Assembly: GCF_000411975.1 (NCBI RefSeq)
Contig: NZ_ASXG01000139.1
Location: 1 to 50,494, forward strand
DNA from: Amycolatopsis orientalis DSM 43388
GTDB lineage: Bacteria > Actinomycetota > Actinomycetes > Mycobacteriales > Pseudonocardiaceae
Direction of reading: 5' to 3'
Length of the DNA stretch: 50,494 nt
A program made the translations under genes and the position numbers. Below are positions 31,080-39,584 of this stretch, one piece after another. Each line of letters starts with the position of its first letter. Within the stretch, counting starts at the first letter, position 1. The notes below the pieces were generated by a model. The model made no database searches and was not told the DNA's origin. It saw nothing but the letters and a program-made list of their open reading frames with translations.

Positions 31080-32861
31080 TCACCGCAACCGCGCCCCCGC
31101 CCGCTCGAGTGCAGCCAGCACTTCCGAGCGGGCGGCGGCGATTTCGCTTGCGGTCAGCGTCGCGGTCCGCGGCCGGAGCGTGACTCGCAAGGTGAGCGAC
31201 CGGTGGCCCGCCGGGAGCTTCGCGTCCCGATACTCGCCGACATAGGCCACCTGCTGCACCAAGGCGTGGGCCTGCGTCGCGGTGTCGGCGACCAGGGACC
31301 ACGGCACCGCGTCGGCGGCGAGGACGGACAGGTCGAAGTCCGACTCCGGCAGGTCGCCGACCGGGACGTAGCGGTTCTCCCGGGAAGGGTGCGTGCGCAG
31401 TGCGTCGAGGTCCAGTTCGACGCACGCGACCGCGCCCCGGTCGATGCCCGCCGCGCGGAGCACCGACGGCCGGACCAGGGCCATCGCGCCCGCCGGGCGG
31501 ATCGCCAGCCGTGCGGACGGGTCTGCCCAGGTCAGGTCGGGGGTGCCGGACAGGTCCACCGCGGCGAGATGGCAATGCCGGCGGATGAGCTCGACCAACC
31601 CCTTGGCCCGGCGGAACAGTTCGACTCCGTCGGGCCCGGCCAGCAGGATTCCGGCGGAGGTCCGTTCGGCGGCGGCGAAGACGGTGCCGACTTCGAAGAT
31701 GCTGAACTCGTCGTAGTAGCGCAGGTTGGCGGCCGCGGCTTCGAGCAGATTCGGGAGCAGCGACGGACGCAACCGGGCGCGGTCCGGTGCTGGCGGATGG
31801 TCAAGCCTGACCGGGGCATCGAGCCCGCACGCGGTGAGCAGGTGGTCAGCGGACCACGGGTAGGTCAGCACTTCCGTTGCCCCGCCGCGCGCGGCCAGCG
31901 CCTCCCGGATCTGCCGGCTCAAGGGGAGCCGTGGGCGCGGGACCAGCTCGACCACGGGGCGGGGCGCGGGGAGTGCGTCGAAGCCGTGGATCCGAGCGAG
32001 TTCCTCGACGATGTCCACCGGCAGCGAGAGATCGCCGGTGGAACGCCACGACGGAGCGACGACGTGCAGCAGTTCGCCGGTGATTTCGACGGTGCAGCCG
32101 AGGGCGCGGAGGATCCGCAGGATCTCGCTCCCGGGGAGCCGGATTCCGAGCCGGCGTTCGATCTCCGCGAGGCTTACTTCGATTTCGGCGCGTTGAGTGG
32201 CGGCGAGGACGATGTCTTCCTCGCCGGGTGCGGTCGCGGACGGATCGATTTCGCTGAGGAGGTGGAGGAACAGGTCGGCGGCTTGGTCGGCACGTTGCGT
32301 GTCCAGGCCTTTCTCCTGGCGTACTGAAGCTTCGGTCCGGGCGCGGCGGCGGGCTCGGCTCGGGACCATGGTCGGGATCTCCAGGACGAGTGCGTCGCCG
32401 GAAACGCGGACCTCGCTCGGCTGACCGACCGCGAACATCACGTACGCGCTCAGGTCGGCGCACAGGTTCCGGCTGGGCTGGCCGACGCGCCGGAGCCGGT
32501 CGCGAAGCAACGCCGGGGTCGGCACGGAACTGTCCACTGTGCACTGCAAGGCCAGGATTCGCCGGTGCCAGGCGGGATCGGCCTGGACGAGGCCGCGGAC
32601 GGCCGGCGGCCGGGCGGCGCGAGGGAGCGCGGCGAGCGGAAGTCCATAGAGGACGGACAGTTCGCGTGCGATTCCGTAGTGTCCCCACAGGTCGGGGCGA
32701 TGGGTCAGCGATTTGTTGTCGATCTCGAAGACGACGTCGCCGTCGACGAGGTCGTAGCCCTCGACTTCGACGGTCTTCAAGGTCAAATCGTGCGCGAGCT
32801 GGTCTGGCGAATGGCCGGGCAGCGGAACGTAATCGGCGAGCCAGTCCCGGGAAATCTTCAC
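31080..32861 (-). CDS. pheT: PheT-like subunit without EMAP domain
   Basis: A 593-residue phenylalanyl-tRNA synthetase beta-type subunit, about 200 residues shorter than usual bacterial PheT. GTG 32861 starts the conserved MKISRDWLADYVPLPG-like segment. The EMAP/OB tRNA-binding domain normally at about 40-150 is absent: EVEGYD runs straight into DVVFEIDNKSLTHRPDLWGH. Then follow the B3/B4 editing-type region (SRNLCADLSAYVMFAVGQPS), the B5 domain (EIERRLGIRLPGSEILRILR), the catalytic-like module and a C-terminal anticodon-binding FDX-ACB domain (GDLPESDFDLSVLAADAVPW). It pairs with the PheS-like gene 14 bases upstream. It is probably a second, specialised PheRS rather than the housekeeping enzyme. 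Confidence 0.85.
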   Translation of the reverse strand: MKISRDWLADYVPLPGHSPDQLAHDLTLKTVEVEGYDLVDGDVVFEIDNKSLTHRPDLWGHYGIARELSVLYGLPLAALPRAARPPAVRGLVQADPAWHRRILALQCTVDSSVPTPALLRDRLRRVGQPSRNLCADLSAYVMFAVGQPSEVRVSGDALVLEIPTMVPSRARRRARTEASVRQEKGLDTQRADQAADLFLHLLSEIDPSATAPGEEDIVLAATQRAEIEVSLAEIERRLGIRLPGSEILRILRALGCTVEITGELLHVVAPSWRSTGDLSLPVDIVEELARIHGFDALPAPRPVVELVPRPRLPLSRQIREALAARGGATEVLTYPWSADHLLTACGLDAPVRLDHPPAPDRARLRPSLLPNLLEAAAANLRYYDEFSIFEVGTVFAAAERTSAGILLAGPDGVELFRRAKGLVELIRRHCHLAAVDLSGTPDLTWADPSARLAIRPAGAMALVRPSVLRAAGIDRGAVACVELDLDALRTHPSRENRYVPVGDLPESDFDLSVLAADAVPWSLVADTATQAHALVQQVAYVGEYRDAKLPAGHRSLTLRVTLRPRTATLTASEIAAARSEVLAALERAGARLR

Positions 32862-32875
32862 GGCAGCGGTGCCTT

Positions 32876-33901
32876 TCAGGCGAATTGGGTGAGGAAGCGC
32901 AGGTCGGCGCTGTGCATCAGCCGGACGTCGTCGATGCCGTAGCGCATCATCGCCAGCCGGTCCAGGCCGACGTTCAGGTAGCAGCCGGACCAGCGCGCCG
33001 GGTCGAGCCCGGCGGCGCGCAGCACGTGCGGGTGCGGGCTGCCGCCGGGCATCACCTCGAGCCAGCCGGTCCGTCCGCAGGTGCGGCAGCCGCGCGCCGA
33101 GCACACCCGGCAGGCCATGTCGATTTCGAAACCTGGCTCCACGAACGGGAAGTACCCGGCGCGCATCCGGGTCCGCACCGGTTCGCCGAACACCGTGCCG
33201 AGAATGACGTCGACGAGGAACCGGGCGGTCGCGAGCGGAACTTCCTCGTCCACCACCAGCACCTCGTACTGGAAGAACGCGCGCTCGTGCCGGGCGTCGG
33301 TGCTTTCGTTGCGGTAAACGCGACCGGGGTAAGCGATCCGGACCGGCGGTTCGTGCGTGCTCAGGTGGCGGACGCTCGCCCCGGTCAGGTGCGGCCGCAG
33401 ACACCGGCCGTCGGTCAGCCAGTAGGTGTCCATGCTTTCGCGCGCCGGGTGGTCGGCGGGGAAGTTCAGCCGGTCGAATTCGACTGCCGCGGAGCTGATT
33501 TCCGGGCCCTCGACGAGCGCGAAATTGAGCGCGCGGAAGGCGTCGTCGAGGTCGTCTTTGAGCTGAGTGACCGGATGCAGTCCGGCGGTCGGCGGCAGGA
33601 GGCCGGGAACGGTGGGATCGAGCGGGTGGTCCAGCGCGGTTTCGGCATCCGCTTTCGCGGCGAACGCGGCGGCAAGACGTTGGTGTGCTTCGGAAAGCGC
33701 GAGGCCGAGCTGTTTTCGGGCGGCGGGGTCGCAGCGGCCGAGTTCGCGGCGGACGGCGGCGAGCGGGCTGGACTTGCCGAGCGCCGAACGGCGCGCGGCG
33801 GCGACGGCGGCCGGGGTGCCGGCTCGGGCGAGATCGGCGAGCGCGGCCTCGGTCAGCGCGGCGATCCGGTGCAGCAGCCAGGCTGGGTCAACGGGGTCCA
33901 C
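32876..33901 (-). CDS. pheS: PheS-like phenylalanyl-tRNA synthetase alpha subunit
   Basis: A 341-residue class II synthetase from GTG 33901 with GAGGAAC six bases ahead. An N-terminal coiled arm is followed by the catalytic core: motif 1 region, motif 2 (YPGRVYRNESTDARHERAFF) and motif 3 (residues about 306-322). A zinc-ribbon-like insert CRVC...CRTC (Cys264, 267, 272, 275) precedes WLEVMPGGSPHPHVL. In ordinary PheS the motif 3 region reads GFAFGMGxER; here it reads GCYLNVGLDR, so residues lining the amino-acid pocket differ. It leads an operon with the truncated PheT-like gene behind an attenuator-like leader. It may charge Phe, an analogue, or act in resistance. Confidence 0.88.
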   Translation of the reverse strand: MDPVDPAWLLHRIAALTEAALADLARAGTPAAVAAARRSALGKSSPLAAVRRELGRCDPAARKQLGLALSEAHQRLAAAFAAKADAETALDHPLDPTVPGLLPPTAGLHPVTQLKDDLDDAFRALNFALVEGPEISSAAVEFDRLNFPADHPARESMDTYWLTDGRCLRPHLTGASVRHLSTHEPPVRIAYPGRVYRNESTDARHERAFFQYEVLVVDEEVPLATARFLVDVILGTVFGEPVRTRMRAGYFPFVEPGFEIDMACRVCSARGCRTCGRTGWLEVMPGGSPHPHVLRAAGLDPARWSGCYLNVGLDRLAMMRYGIDDVRLMHSADLRFLTQFA

Positions 33902-33922
33902 GGGGGTTCCTCAGTTCGGGTC

Positions 33923-34021
33923 GTGAAGTTCTGGACTTCACCCCCGGGCAGTGAGGGGAGACGCGGCCGTCAGCGGGCGGAACCCGGCGCGCACGCGCAG
34001 CCCCCGGGAACTGCCCGGGGG
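33923..34021 (-). promoter_or_regulatory. Attenuator-like leader of PheRS pair
   Basis: On the RNA, segment 1 CCCCCGGGCAG (34021-34011) can pair with segment 2 CCCGGGGG (34008-34001, 8 bp) or with segment 3 CTGCCCGGGGG (33951-33941, 11 bp perfect), but not with both. A third hairpin, GTGAAGT/ACTTCAC (33941-33923), abuts segment 3 and precedes the ribosome site. A leader peptide overlaps segments 1 and 2. This is the geometry of translation-coupled attenuation. Confidence 0.55.
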
Positions 34022-34044
34022 CGGAGAAATCGCTGCGCACGCAT
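33970..34044 (-). CDS. Candidate leader peptide of PheRS pair
   Basis: A 24-residue frame, MRAQRFLRPRAVPGGCACAP plus four residues, ending in TGA. It spans the pairing segments of the leader. It contains only one Phe, so a classical phenylalanine-starvation control is not obvious; Pro, Arg and Cys are more common. A second frame from ATG 34055 runs across the same RNA. No strong ribosome site was seen. Confidence 0.35.
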   Translation of the reverse strand: MRAQRFLRPRAVPGGCACAPGSAR

Positions 34045-34062
34045 GCGGCAATCATGGCACGT

Positions 34063-34162
34063 CCGCCGCGCGAGGCGCAAACCCCTTGCGCGGCGGCTTT
34101 GCGGAAGGGACGCGAGGGGAACCCAGAAGGAAGCAGAATCCGTGCAGGTTCCCCTCACGTCC
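34063..34162 (-). terminator. Double hairpin after hpnH
   Basis: GGACGTGAGGGGAACC (34162-34147) pairs over 16 positions, one G-T, with GGTTCCCCTCGCGTCC (34123-34108), beginning seven bases after the hpnH stop. Just below, CCGCCGCGC/GCGCGGCGG (34096-34088 and 34071-34063) forms a second stem. They probably end the hopanoid transcript before the PheRS leader. Confidence 0.7.
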
Positions 34163-34168
34163 GGAAGG

Positions 34169-35170
34169 TCAGTGGCCGACGGCCGCCCGGACGGACTCCT
34201 TGAGCGAGCCGAGGGTGGCGATCACCGCGGTCGGTTCGTAGCCGCAGTGCGCCATGCAGTTCGAGCAGCGCGGGTCCTTGCCGCGGCCGAAGTTCTCCCA
34301 TTCGGTGGTTTCGATGAGTTCCTGGTAGGTCTTCGCGTAACCGTCGTCGAGCAGGTAGCACGGACGCTGCCAGCCGAGCAGCGAATACGACGGGATGCCC
34401 CACGGCGTGCATTCCAGGTCGCGTTTTCCCTCGAGGAAATCGAGGAACACCGGGGAATGGTTGAGCCGCCAGCGCTTCCGGTTGCCGCCGCCGAAGGCCT
34501 TGGCGAACAGTTCGCGGGTCTGCTGCACGCCGAGCCAGTGGTCCTGGTCCGGCGCCTTCTCGTAGGCGTATCCCGGCGAGATCTGCATGTTGTCGACGCC
34601 GAGGTCGTTGAGGTAGTCGAGCACGTCGATGACGTCTTGCGGAGTGTCCCCGGTGAAGAACGTCGTGTTCGTCATGACGCGGAAGCCCTTTTCCTTGGCG
34701 AGCTTGATCGCGGCGACCGCCGCCTGGAAACCGCCTTCCTTGCGCACCGACGCGTCGTGCCGTTCTTCGAGACCGTCGATGTGCACCATCCACGCGAAAT
34801 TGCGGTGCGGCTTGAACTTGTGGATGTGCCTGGGCAGCAGCAGCGCGTTGGTGCAGAGGAAAATGATCTTGTTGCGGGCGAGCAGCTGCCGGGTGATCTC
34901 GTCGATCTGCGGGTGCATCAGCGGTTCGCCGCCCGCGATCGAGACCATCGGCGCGCCGCTCTCCTCGATCGCCCCGACCGCCTGCTCCACCGGCATCCGC
35001 TGTTTCAGCAGGGTGTGCGGCTGCGCGATCTTGCCGCACCCGCCGCATTTGAGATTGCACGCGAACAGCGGTTCCAGCTCGACCAGGAGCGGGAATTTCT
35101 CCTTGCGCAGCAGCTTCTGCTTCATCAGGTAACCGCCCAGCCGAAGAGACTGGCGCAACGGCATGGCCAT
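34169..35170 (-). CDS. hpnH: HpnH, adenosylhopane synthase (radical SAM)
   Basis: A 333-residue radical S-adenosylmethionine enzyme that joins the 5'-deoxyadenosyl group to hopene, the first step of hopanoid side-chain building. The cluster Cys are C38, C42 and C45 (CNLKCGGC). The start MAMPLRQSLRLGGYLMKQKL and the later SPGYAYEKAPDQDHWLG and CSNCMAHCGYEPTA segments are hallmarks of HpnH. ATG 35170 has GGGAGGT 11 bases upstream and follows the HpnG-IspH stop by three bases. It is the last gene of the operon. Its product adenosylhopane needs the HpnG domain encoded upstream for conversion. Confidence 0.96.
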   Translation of the reverse strand: MAMPLRQSLRLGGYLMKQKLLRKEKFPLLVELEPLFACNLKCGGCGKIAQPHTLLKQRMPVEQAVGAIEESGAPMVSIAGGEPLMHPQIDEITRQLLARNKIIFLCTNALLLPRHIHKFKPHRNFAWMVHIDGLEERHDASVRKEGGFQAAVAAIKLAKEKGFRVMTNTTFFTGDTPQDVIDVLDYLNDLGVDNMQISPGYAYEKAPDQDHWLGVQQTRELFAKAFGGGNRKRWRLNHSPVFLDFLEGKRDLECTPWGIPSYSLLGWQRPCYLLDDGYAKTYQELIETTEWENFGRGKDPRCSNCMAHCGYEPTAVIATLGSLKESVRAAVGH

Positions 35171-35173
35171 CGC

Positions 35174-36643
35174 TCAGAGCACCTCCCGAGGTAGGGTGAA
35201 CGTCATTTCTTCTTCCGTCAGCGTGTTTTCCGCGACGCTGACTGGCCCCAATCCGCGCAGGGCCCCGACTGTTTCGGCCACCAGATGCGGCGGCGCCGAC
35301 GCACCCGCGGTGAGCCCGATCCGCCCGGCCCCGGCGAGCCGGCGCAGATCGAGGTCGCCGCAGCCGTCCACCAGCACCGCCGGGGCGCCCTCGCGTTCGG
35401 AGACTTCCACCAGCCGCCGGGAGTTGGACGAATTCGCGGAACCCACGACCAGCACCAGATCGACTTCGCGGGCGATCGCGCGCAACGCTTGCTGCCGGTT
35501 GGTGGTGGCGTAACAGATGTCGTCCTTGCGCGGCGCGGAAAGCCCGGGGAATCGTTCGCGCAGCACGGACGCGATCTCTTCGGCCTCGTCGAGCGCCAGG
35601 GTGGTCTGCATGGTGTACGCGGTCCGTGCCGGGTCGGGTGCGGTGACCGTGCGCGCGGCCGCGACATCGCCGACGACCACCACGTTGTCCGGTGCTTCCC
35701 CGACGGTTCCTTCGACTTCCTCGTGCTCGGCGTGTCCAATGAGGAACACTGTCTCGCCGCGACCGGTGTAGCGGCGGACTTCGTTGTGCACCTTGGTAAC
35801 CAACGGGCATGTAGCGTCCACTACGGACAGTCCGCGATCCGCGGCGGCGCGCCGGACCGCGGGGGAGACACCGTGGGCGGCGAACACGAGCGTCGCGCCT
35901 TCCGGCACTTCCTCGACCTCGTCCACGAACACCGCGCCGCGGCCTTGCAACCGGCGCACGACGTGGGTGTTGTGCACGATCTGCCGTCGCACGTACACCG
36001 GTGCGCCGTGTTTCTCCAACGCTCGCTCGACAATCTCGATCGCCCGCTCCACTCCGGCGCAGAACGATCGCGGGCTGGCCAGTACAACTGTTCGCGGTCC
36101 CACGGCCTCGGCCCACGCGGTGAGTGCGGGGGCGGCCCGGCGCAGGCTTCGCAGTCCGGCGAGTCCATTCGAGACCGTCGACGGACGCAGCAACGGCTCC
36201 CCGACGGTGTCCACAATAGCCCGAACCACCGCGAACGGTTCGCCCTCGGCAGCCAGCCACGCGGACTCCATGTCGACCGCCAGCGCACCACTGGAAGCCA
36301 GTGAAGCCCGTTCCCGCTCTCGCACCACGTGCGCACTGCCGAGCACGGGTCCGAGGTGGACAGCGAGCCCGAGCCGCCGCAACGCTCCCGCCAGCAGCGG
36401 CGCGGACGGGACCGGCGTCACGCCGGAAGGACCGCGCACTTCGGTGGCGACAACGACGTCGCCCGGCCGTACGGAGGGCGTGAGCCCGCCGCCGAGCCCC
36501 GCGACGATCCGCGGTCCGGACGGCAGCCGGGCCGCAGCGGCGGCGGCCCGGCGAGGCCCGAGTCCGGTGTGGACCGTCCGCGGACCGGGGCCGCGCAGCG
36601 CGGCCTGTTCGATCCGCAGCGGGGTGCAGACGATCGGGGTCAT
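35174..36643 (-). CDS. ispH: HpnG-like phosphorylase fused to IspH reductase
   Basis: A 489-residue two-domain protein. Residues 1-175 resemble hopanoid-associated nucleosidase HpnG: RIVAGLGGGLTPSVRPGDVV, GALAVDMESAWLAAEGEPFA with the phosphorylase ME-S motif, and VRAIVDTVGEP. This domain should release adenine from adenosylhopane. Residues 184-489 are IspH (HMBPP reductase), which makes IPP and DMAPP: cluster Cys195 (SFCAGVERA), Cys279 (DATCPLVTKVH), Cys377 (DICYATTNR), with His224, His257, His304 and Glu306 and SANSSNSRRL. ATG 36643 overlaps the cyclase stop. The fusion ties the precursor and product ends of the hopanoid path together. Whether another ispH exists cannot be seen here. Confidence 0.92.
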   Translation of the reverse strand: MTPIVCTPLRIEQAALRGPGPRTVHTGLGPRRAAAAAARLPSGPRIVAGLGGGLTPSVRPGDVVVATEVRGPSGVTPVPSAPLLAGALRRLGLAVHLGPVLGSAHVVRERERASLASSGALAVDMESAWLAAEGEPFAVVRAIVDTVGEPLLRPSTVSNGLAGLRSLRRAAPALTAWAEAVGPRTVVLASPRSFCAGVERAIEIVERALEKHGAPVYVRRQIVHNTHVVRRLQGRGAVFVDEVEEVPEGATLVFAAHGVSPAVRRAAADRGLSVVDATCPLVTKVHNEVRRYTGRGETVFLIGHAEHEEVEGTVGEAPDNVVVVGDVAAARTVTAPDPARTAYTMQTTLALDEAEEIASVLRERFPGLSAPRKDDICYATTNRQQALRAIAREVDLVLVVGSANSSNSRRLVEVSEREGAPAVLVDGCGDLDLRRLAGAGRIGLTAGASAPPHLVAETVGALRGLGPVSVAENTLTEEEMTFTLPREVL

Positions 36644-38544
36644 GACCCGCCCCGTACGTACCGGCCGAGCGCGGACAGCGGGAACACCACGCGGTACAGG
36701 TGATACGACAGGTAGAAGTCGCCCGGGAAACCGGTCCCGGTGTGCTTGTCCTCGTCCCAGCCGCCGTCCGGCCGCTGCCGTTCGCACAGCCACTCGACGC
36801 CCCGGGAGACCACAGTGGACTCCCGCTCCCCGGCGGCCAGCAGCGCCAGCAGCGCCCACGCGGTCTGCGACGGCGTCGAGTCACCGCGTCCAGCCCACGC
36901 CCGGTCGTCGTACGACCGCAGGTCCTCGCCCCAGCCGCCGTCTTCGTTCTGGTGCTCGGTCAGCCACTGCACCGCGCGCCGGATCCGCGGATCCGTCCCG
37001 GGGATCCCGGCCGCGACCAGCGCGGGCACCACCGCGCCCGTGCCGTACACGTAGTTCGCGCCCCAGCGGCCGAACCAGGAGCCGTCCTGCTCCTGGTGGT
37101 CCAGCAGCCACCGCACCCCGCGACGGCAGGCGCGAGTGCCGGATTTCCCTTCCGCGGCCAGCATTTCGACCACGTGCGCGGTCACGTCCGCCGACGGCGG
37201 GTCGATCACCGCGCCGAAATCGCAGAACGGCAGGCGGGTGGCCAGCACCTGGGTGTTGTCCGCGTCGAACGCGCCCCAGCCGCCGTCGCCGGACTGCATT
37301 CCCTCCAGCCACGCGACGCTCCGGTCGACCGCCTCGCGGATCCGCAGGTGGTCCGGTTTGCCCATCCGCCGCAGCGCGAGCACCACCTCGGCGGTGTCGT
37401 CGGTGTCCGGATAACCGTCGTTGGCGAACTCGAACGCGAATCCGCCCGGCGCCAGCGAAGGCCGCCGCACCGCCCAGTCGCCGGGCACCCGGATTTCCTC
37501 GCCCAGCACCCATTCCGCGGCGCGGACCAGGGTTTCGTCGCCGGGGGAGACGCCCGCGTCGAGCAGCGCGGTCATCGCCAAAGCGGTGTCCCACACCGGC
37601 GACTGGCACGCTTCGAGCCGGCGCACCCAGCCCTGCTCGGTCTTCTCCCGGATGGTGAACCCGTCCAGCCCGGCGATCCCGGCCTTGAGCGCGGGATGGT
37701 CGAGCGGGTAGCCGAGCAAGTGCAGGGCGAGAATCGAGTACACCCAGGGCGGCTGGATCCCGCCCCACGAACCGTCGGCCTCCTGCCGGGCGAGGATCCA
37801 CTCCGCCGCCTGCTTCATCGCGAGCTTGCGCACCGGGTTGAGCGGCAGTTTCGCGTAGGCGTGCAGCGCGGTGTCGAGGTTCTCGAACACGCCGTCCCAC
37901 GTCCACGGCGCGCGCGTCTTCGGCGGACGCTTGCCGGTGCGCAGCTCGGAGACGTCGAACGGCAGCTTCCGCACCGGGCGCAGCGTGCCGACGATGGTCA
38001 GCGGCACGATGGTCTGCCGCGCCCAGCAGGCGAAGTCGTAGACGTTGAGCGGGAACCACGACGGCAGGAAGATCAGCTCCGGCGGCAGGCTCGGCAGGTC
38101 GTCCCACGACCATTGGCCGACCATCGCGAGCCAGATCCGGGTGAACACCCGCGTCGCCTCGATTCCGCCGTGCTCGCGGATCCACTCCGCGGCGGAGGCC
38201 AGCCACGGGGCGTCCGCCGGATCGCCGGCCAGCCGGAGCGCGACCCACGCCTCGACCGTGGTGGACAGGTCGGCCGGGCCGTCCGGGAAGTTCGCCCAGG
38301 TGCCGTCGGCGCGCTGCTGCGAGCGGATCCAGCGCGCGGACTCCTCGGCGGTCTGCGGCGTCAGAATGCCGAGGAAATGCCGCAGCAGCAGGTCTTCGGC
38401 GTCCATCGTGACGTTGGTGGCGAGTTCGCCCTTCCACCATCCGGCGCGGTCCTGCTCGCGGCGCAGGAATTCGACGGCCGCGGCGACGGTGTCGGCGGCG
38501 GTGCGGGCGGCGGGCGCGGAGGTCCGGGGGACGGTCTGGGTCAT
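36640..38544 (-). CDS. shc: Squalene-hopene cyclase
   Basis: A 634-residue class II terpene cyclase that turns squalene into hopene and diplopterol at the membrane. The catalytic acid motif DTDD is at residues 380-383. Several QW repeats are visible (QQRADGTWANF, QEADGSWGG, QSGDGGWGAF, QEQDGSWFGRW, QNEDGGWGE, QRPDGGWDED), as expected for the alpha-alpha barrels. Length is normal. ATG 38544 shares one base with the stop of the polyprenyl synthase gene (TGATG) and has GGAAGGGAAG upstream. It lies in the middle of the hopanoid operon. Confidence 0.98.
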   Translation of the reverse strand: MTQTVPRTSAPAARTAADTVAAAVEFLRREQDRAGWWKGELATNVTMDAEDLLLRHFLGILTPQTAEESARWIRSQQRADGTWANFPDGPADLSTTVEAWVALRLAGDPADAPWLASAAEWIREHGGIEATRVFTRIWLAMVGQWSWDDLPSLPPELIFLPSWFPLNVYDFACWARQTIVPLTIVGTLRPVRKLPFDVSELRTGKRPPKTRAPWTWDGVFENLDTALHAYAKLPLNPVRKLAMKQAAEWILARQEADGSWGGIQPPWVYSILALHLLGYPLDHPALKAGIAGLDGFTIREKTEQGWVRRLEACQSPVWDTALAMTALLDAGVSPGDETLVRAAEWVLGEEIRVPGDWAVRRPSLAPGGFAFEFANDGYPDTDDTAEVVLALRRMGKPDHLRIREAVDRSVAWLEGMQSGDGGWGAFDADNTQVLATRLPFCDFGAVIDPPSADVTAHVVEMLAAEGKSGTRACRRGVRWLLDHQEQDGSWFGRWGANYVYGTGAVVPALVAAGIPGTDPRIRRAVQWLTEHQNEDGGWGEDLRSYDDRAWAGRGDSTPSQTAWALLALLAAGERESTVVSRGVEWLCERQRPDGGWDEDKHTGTGFPGDFYLSYHLYRVVFPLSALGRYVRGGS

Positions 38545-39584
38545 CACGCTTCCCTTCCGGCGATGAAACGGGCGATCGAGACGAGGTCGGCGCGCGGGCC
38601 GGGCGGGACGGCGGCCAGCGCTTGTTCGGCGGTCGCGACGTGCCGCGCCGCTTCCGCGGCGGCCCATGCGCGGCCGCCCGCGTCGTCCACCAGCGCGGCG
38701 ATCCGGGCGAGATCGGTGTCGTCGTCCCCGGCGAGCCACTCGGCCAGCCGGCGGCCCGCGGCGCCGCCGTGGGTGGTGGCGTAGGTGATCGGCAGGGACT
38801 TCTTGCGCGCCCGCAGGTCGGAGTACACGGACTTCCCGGTGACCGCCGGGTCGCCCCAGATCCCGAGCACGTCGTCGACGAGCTGGAACGCCAGGCCGAT
38901 CTCCTCGCCGAACACGGCCAGCGCGTCGACCACTTCGGCGGGCGCACCGGCGAGCACGGCCCCGATCGCGGCGCTGGCGGACAGCAGCGCGCCGGTTTTC
39001 CCGGCGGCCATCGTCACGCATTCGGCGAGCGTGACGTTGTCGCGCTGTTCGAACGCGACGTCCAGGAACTGTCCGTGGATCAGCCGGCGCGTGGTCTCGG
39101 TGAGCAGCCGGCCGGCCGCGACCGCGTTCGGGGAACCGCTGTCCAGCACCACTTCCTGCGCGAGCGCGAGCATCGCGTCCCCGGTCAGGATCGCGCTCGC
39201 GGACCCCCACAGCGCCCACACCGTGGGCCGGTGCCGGCGTTCGGTGTCGCCGTCCATCAGATCGTCGTGGACGAGCGAGAAGTTGTGCACCAGTTCCACC
39301 GCGACCGCGCCGGGCACGCCGGTTTCCGCTGGTGCGCCCGCGGCCTGCGCGGACACGACGGCGAGCGCCGAACGCACGGCCTTGCCGCCGTTTCCCTGCA
39401 CTGGCACGCCGTTCGGGTCGGTCCAGCCGAGGTGGTAGGCGCTGATCGCGCGGCTGGTGTCGTCCAGCCGTTCGACGGCGGCGCGCAACGCGGGCTGCAC
39501 GACGTCCCGGGCGCGGCCGAGCACCGGCGGCGCCGCGGAACGCGCAGCGGTCGTCTTCGCGGCAGAAAATACGTCGGCGGTCAT
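38544..39584 (-). CDS. Polyprenyl (farnesyl) diphosphate synthase
   Basis: A 346-residue trans-prenyltransferase. The first Asp-rich motif is DDLMD (107-111) and the second DDVLGIWGD (237-245); both bind magnesium-diphosphate. Lys-rich KKSLPITYA follows the second. Chain length is likely C15, to give the farnesyl diphosphate used by HpnC and HpnD, judging by context. The five residues before the first motif (FSLVH) are small or aromatic, but the chain length is not certain from this. Starts at ATG 39584, overlapping hpnE by four bases. Confidence 0.95.
   Translation of the reverse strand: MTADVFSAAKTTAARSAAPPVLGRARDVVQPALRAAVERLDDTSRAISAYHLGWTDPNGVPVQGNGGKAVRSALAVVSAQAAGAPAETGVPGAVAVELVHNFSLVHDDLMDGDTERRHRPTVWALWGSASAILTGDAMLALAQEVVLDSGSPNAVAAGRLLTETTRRLIHGQFLDVAFEQRDNVTLAECVTMAAGKTGALLSASAAIGAVLAGAPAEVVDALAVFGEEIGLAFQLVDDVLGIWGDPAVTGKSVYSDLRARKKSLPITYATTHGGAAGRRLAEWLAGDDDTDLARIAALVDDAGGRAWAAAEAARHVATAEQALAAVPPGPRADLVSIARFIAGREA

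Noticed and set aside
33902..34060. T-box riboswitch before the PheRS pair
   Set aside because: The conserved T-box sequence and antiterminator bulge pattern were not found; the pairing segments fit attenuation better.
32390..35194. 934-residue plus-strand open frame
   Set aside because: It runs antisense to PheT-like, PheS-like and HpnH genes, which have clear family motifs. GC-rich third positions keep the opposite frame open; the translation is low in motifs and rich in Arg, Ala and Gly.
34155..36884. 909-residue minus-strand open frame
   Set aside because: Out-of-phase shadow of HpnH and the HpnG-IspH fusion on the same strand; the true frames carry intact catalytic motifs.
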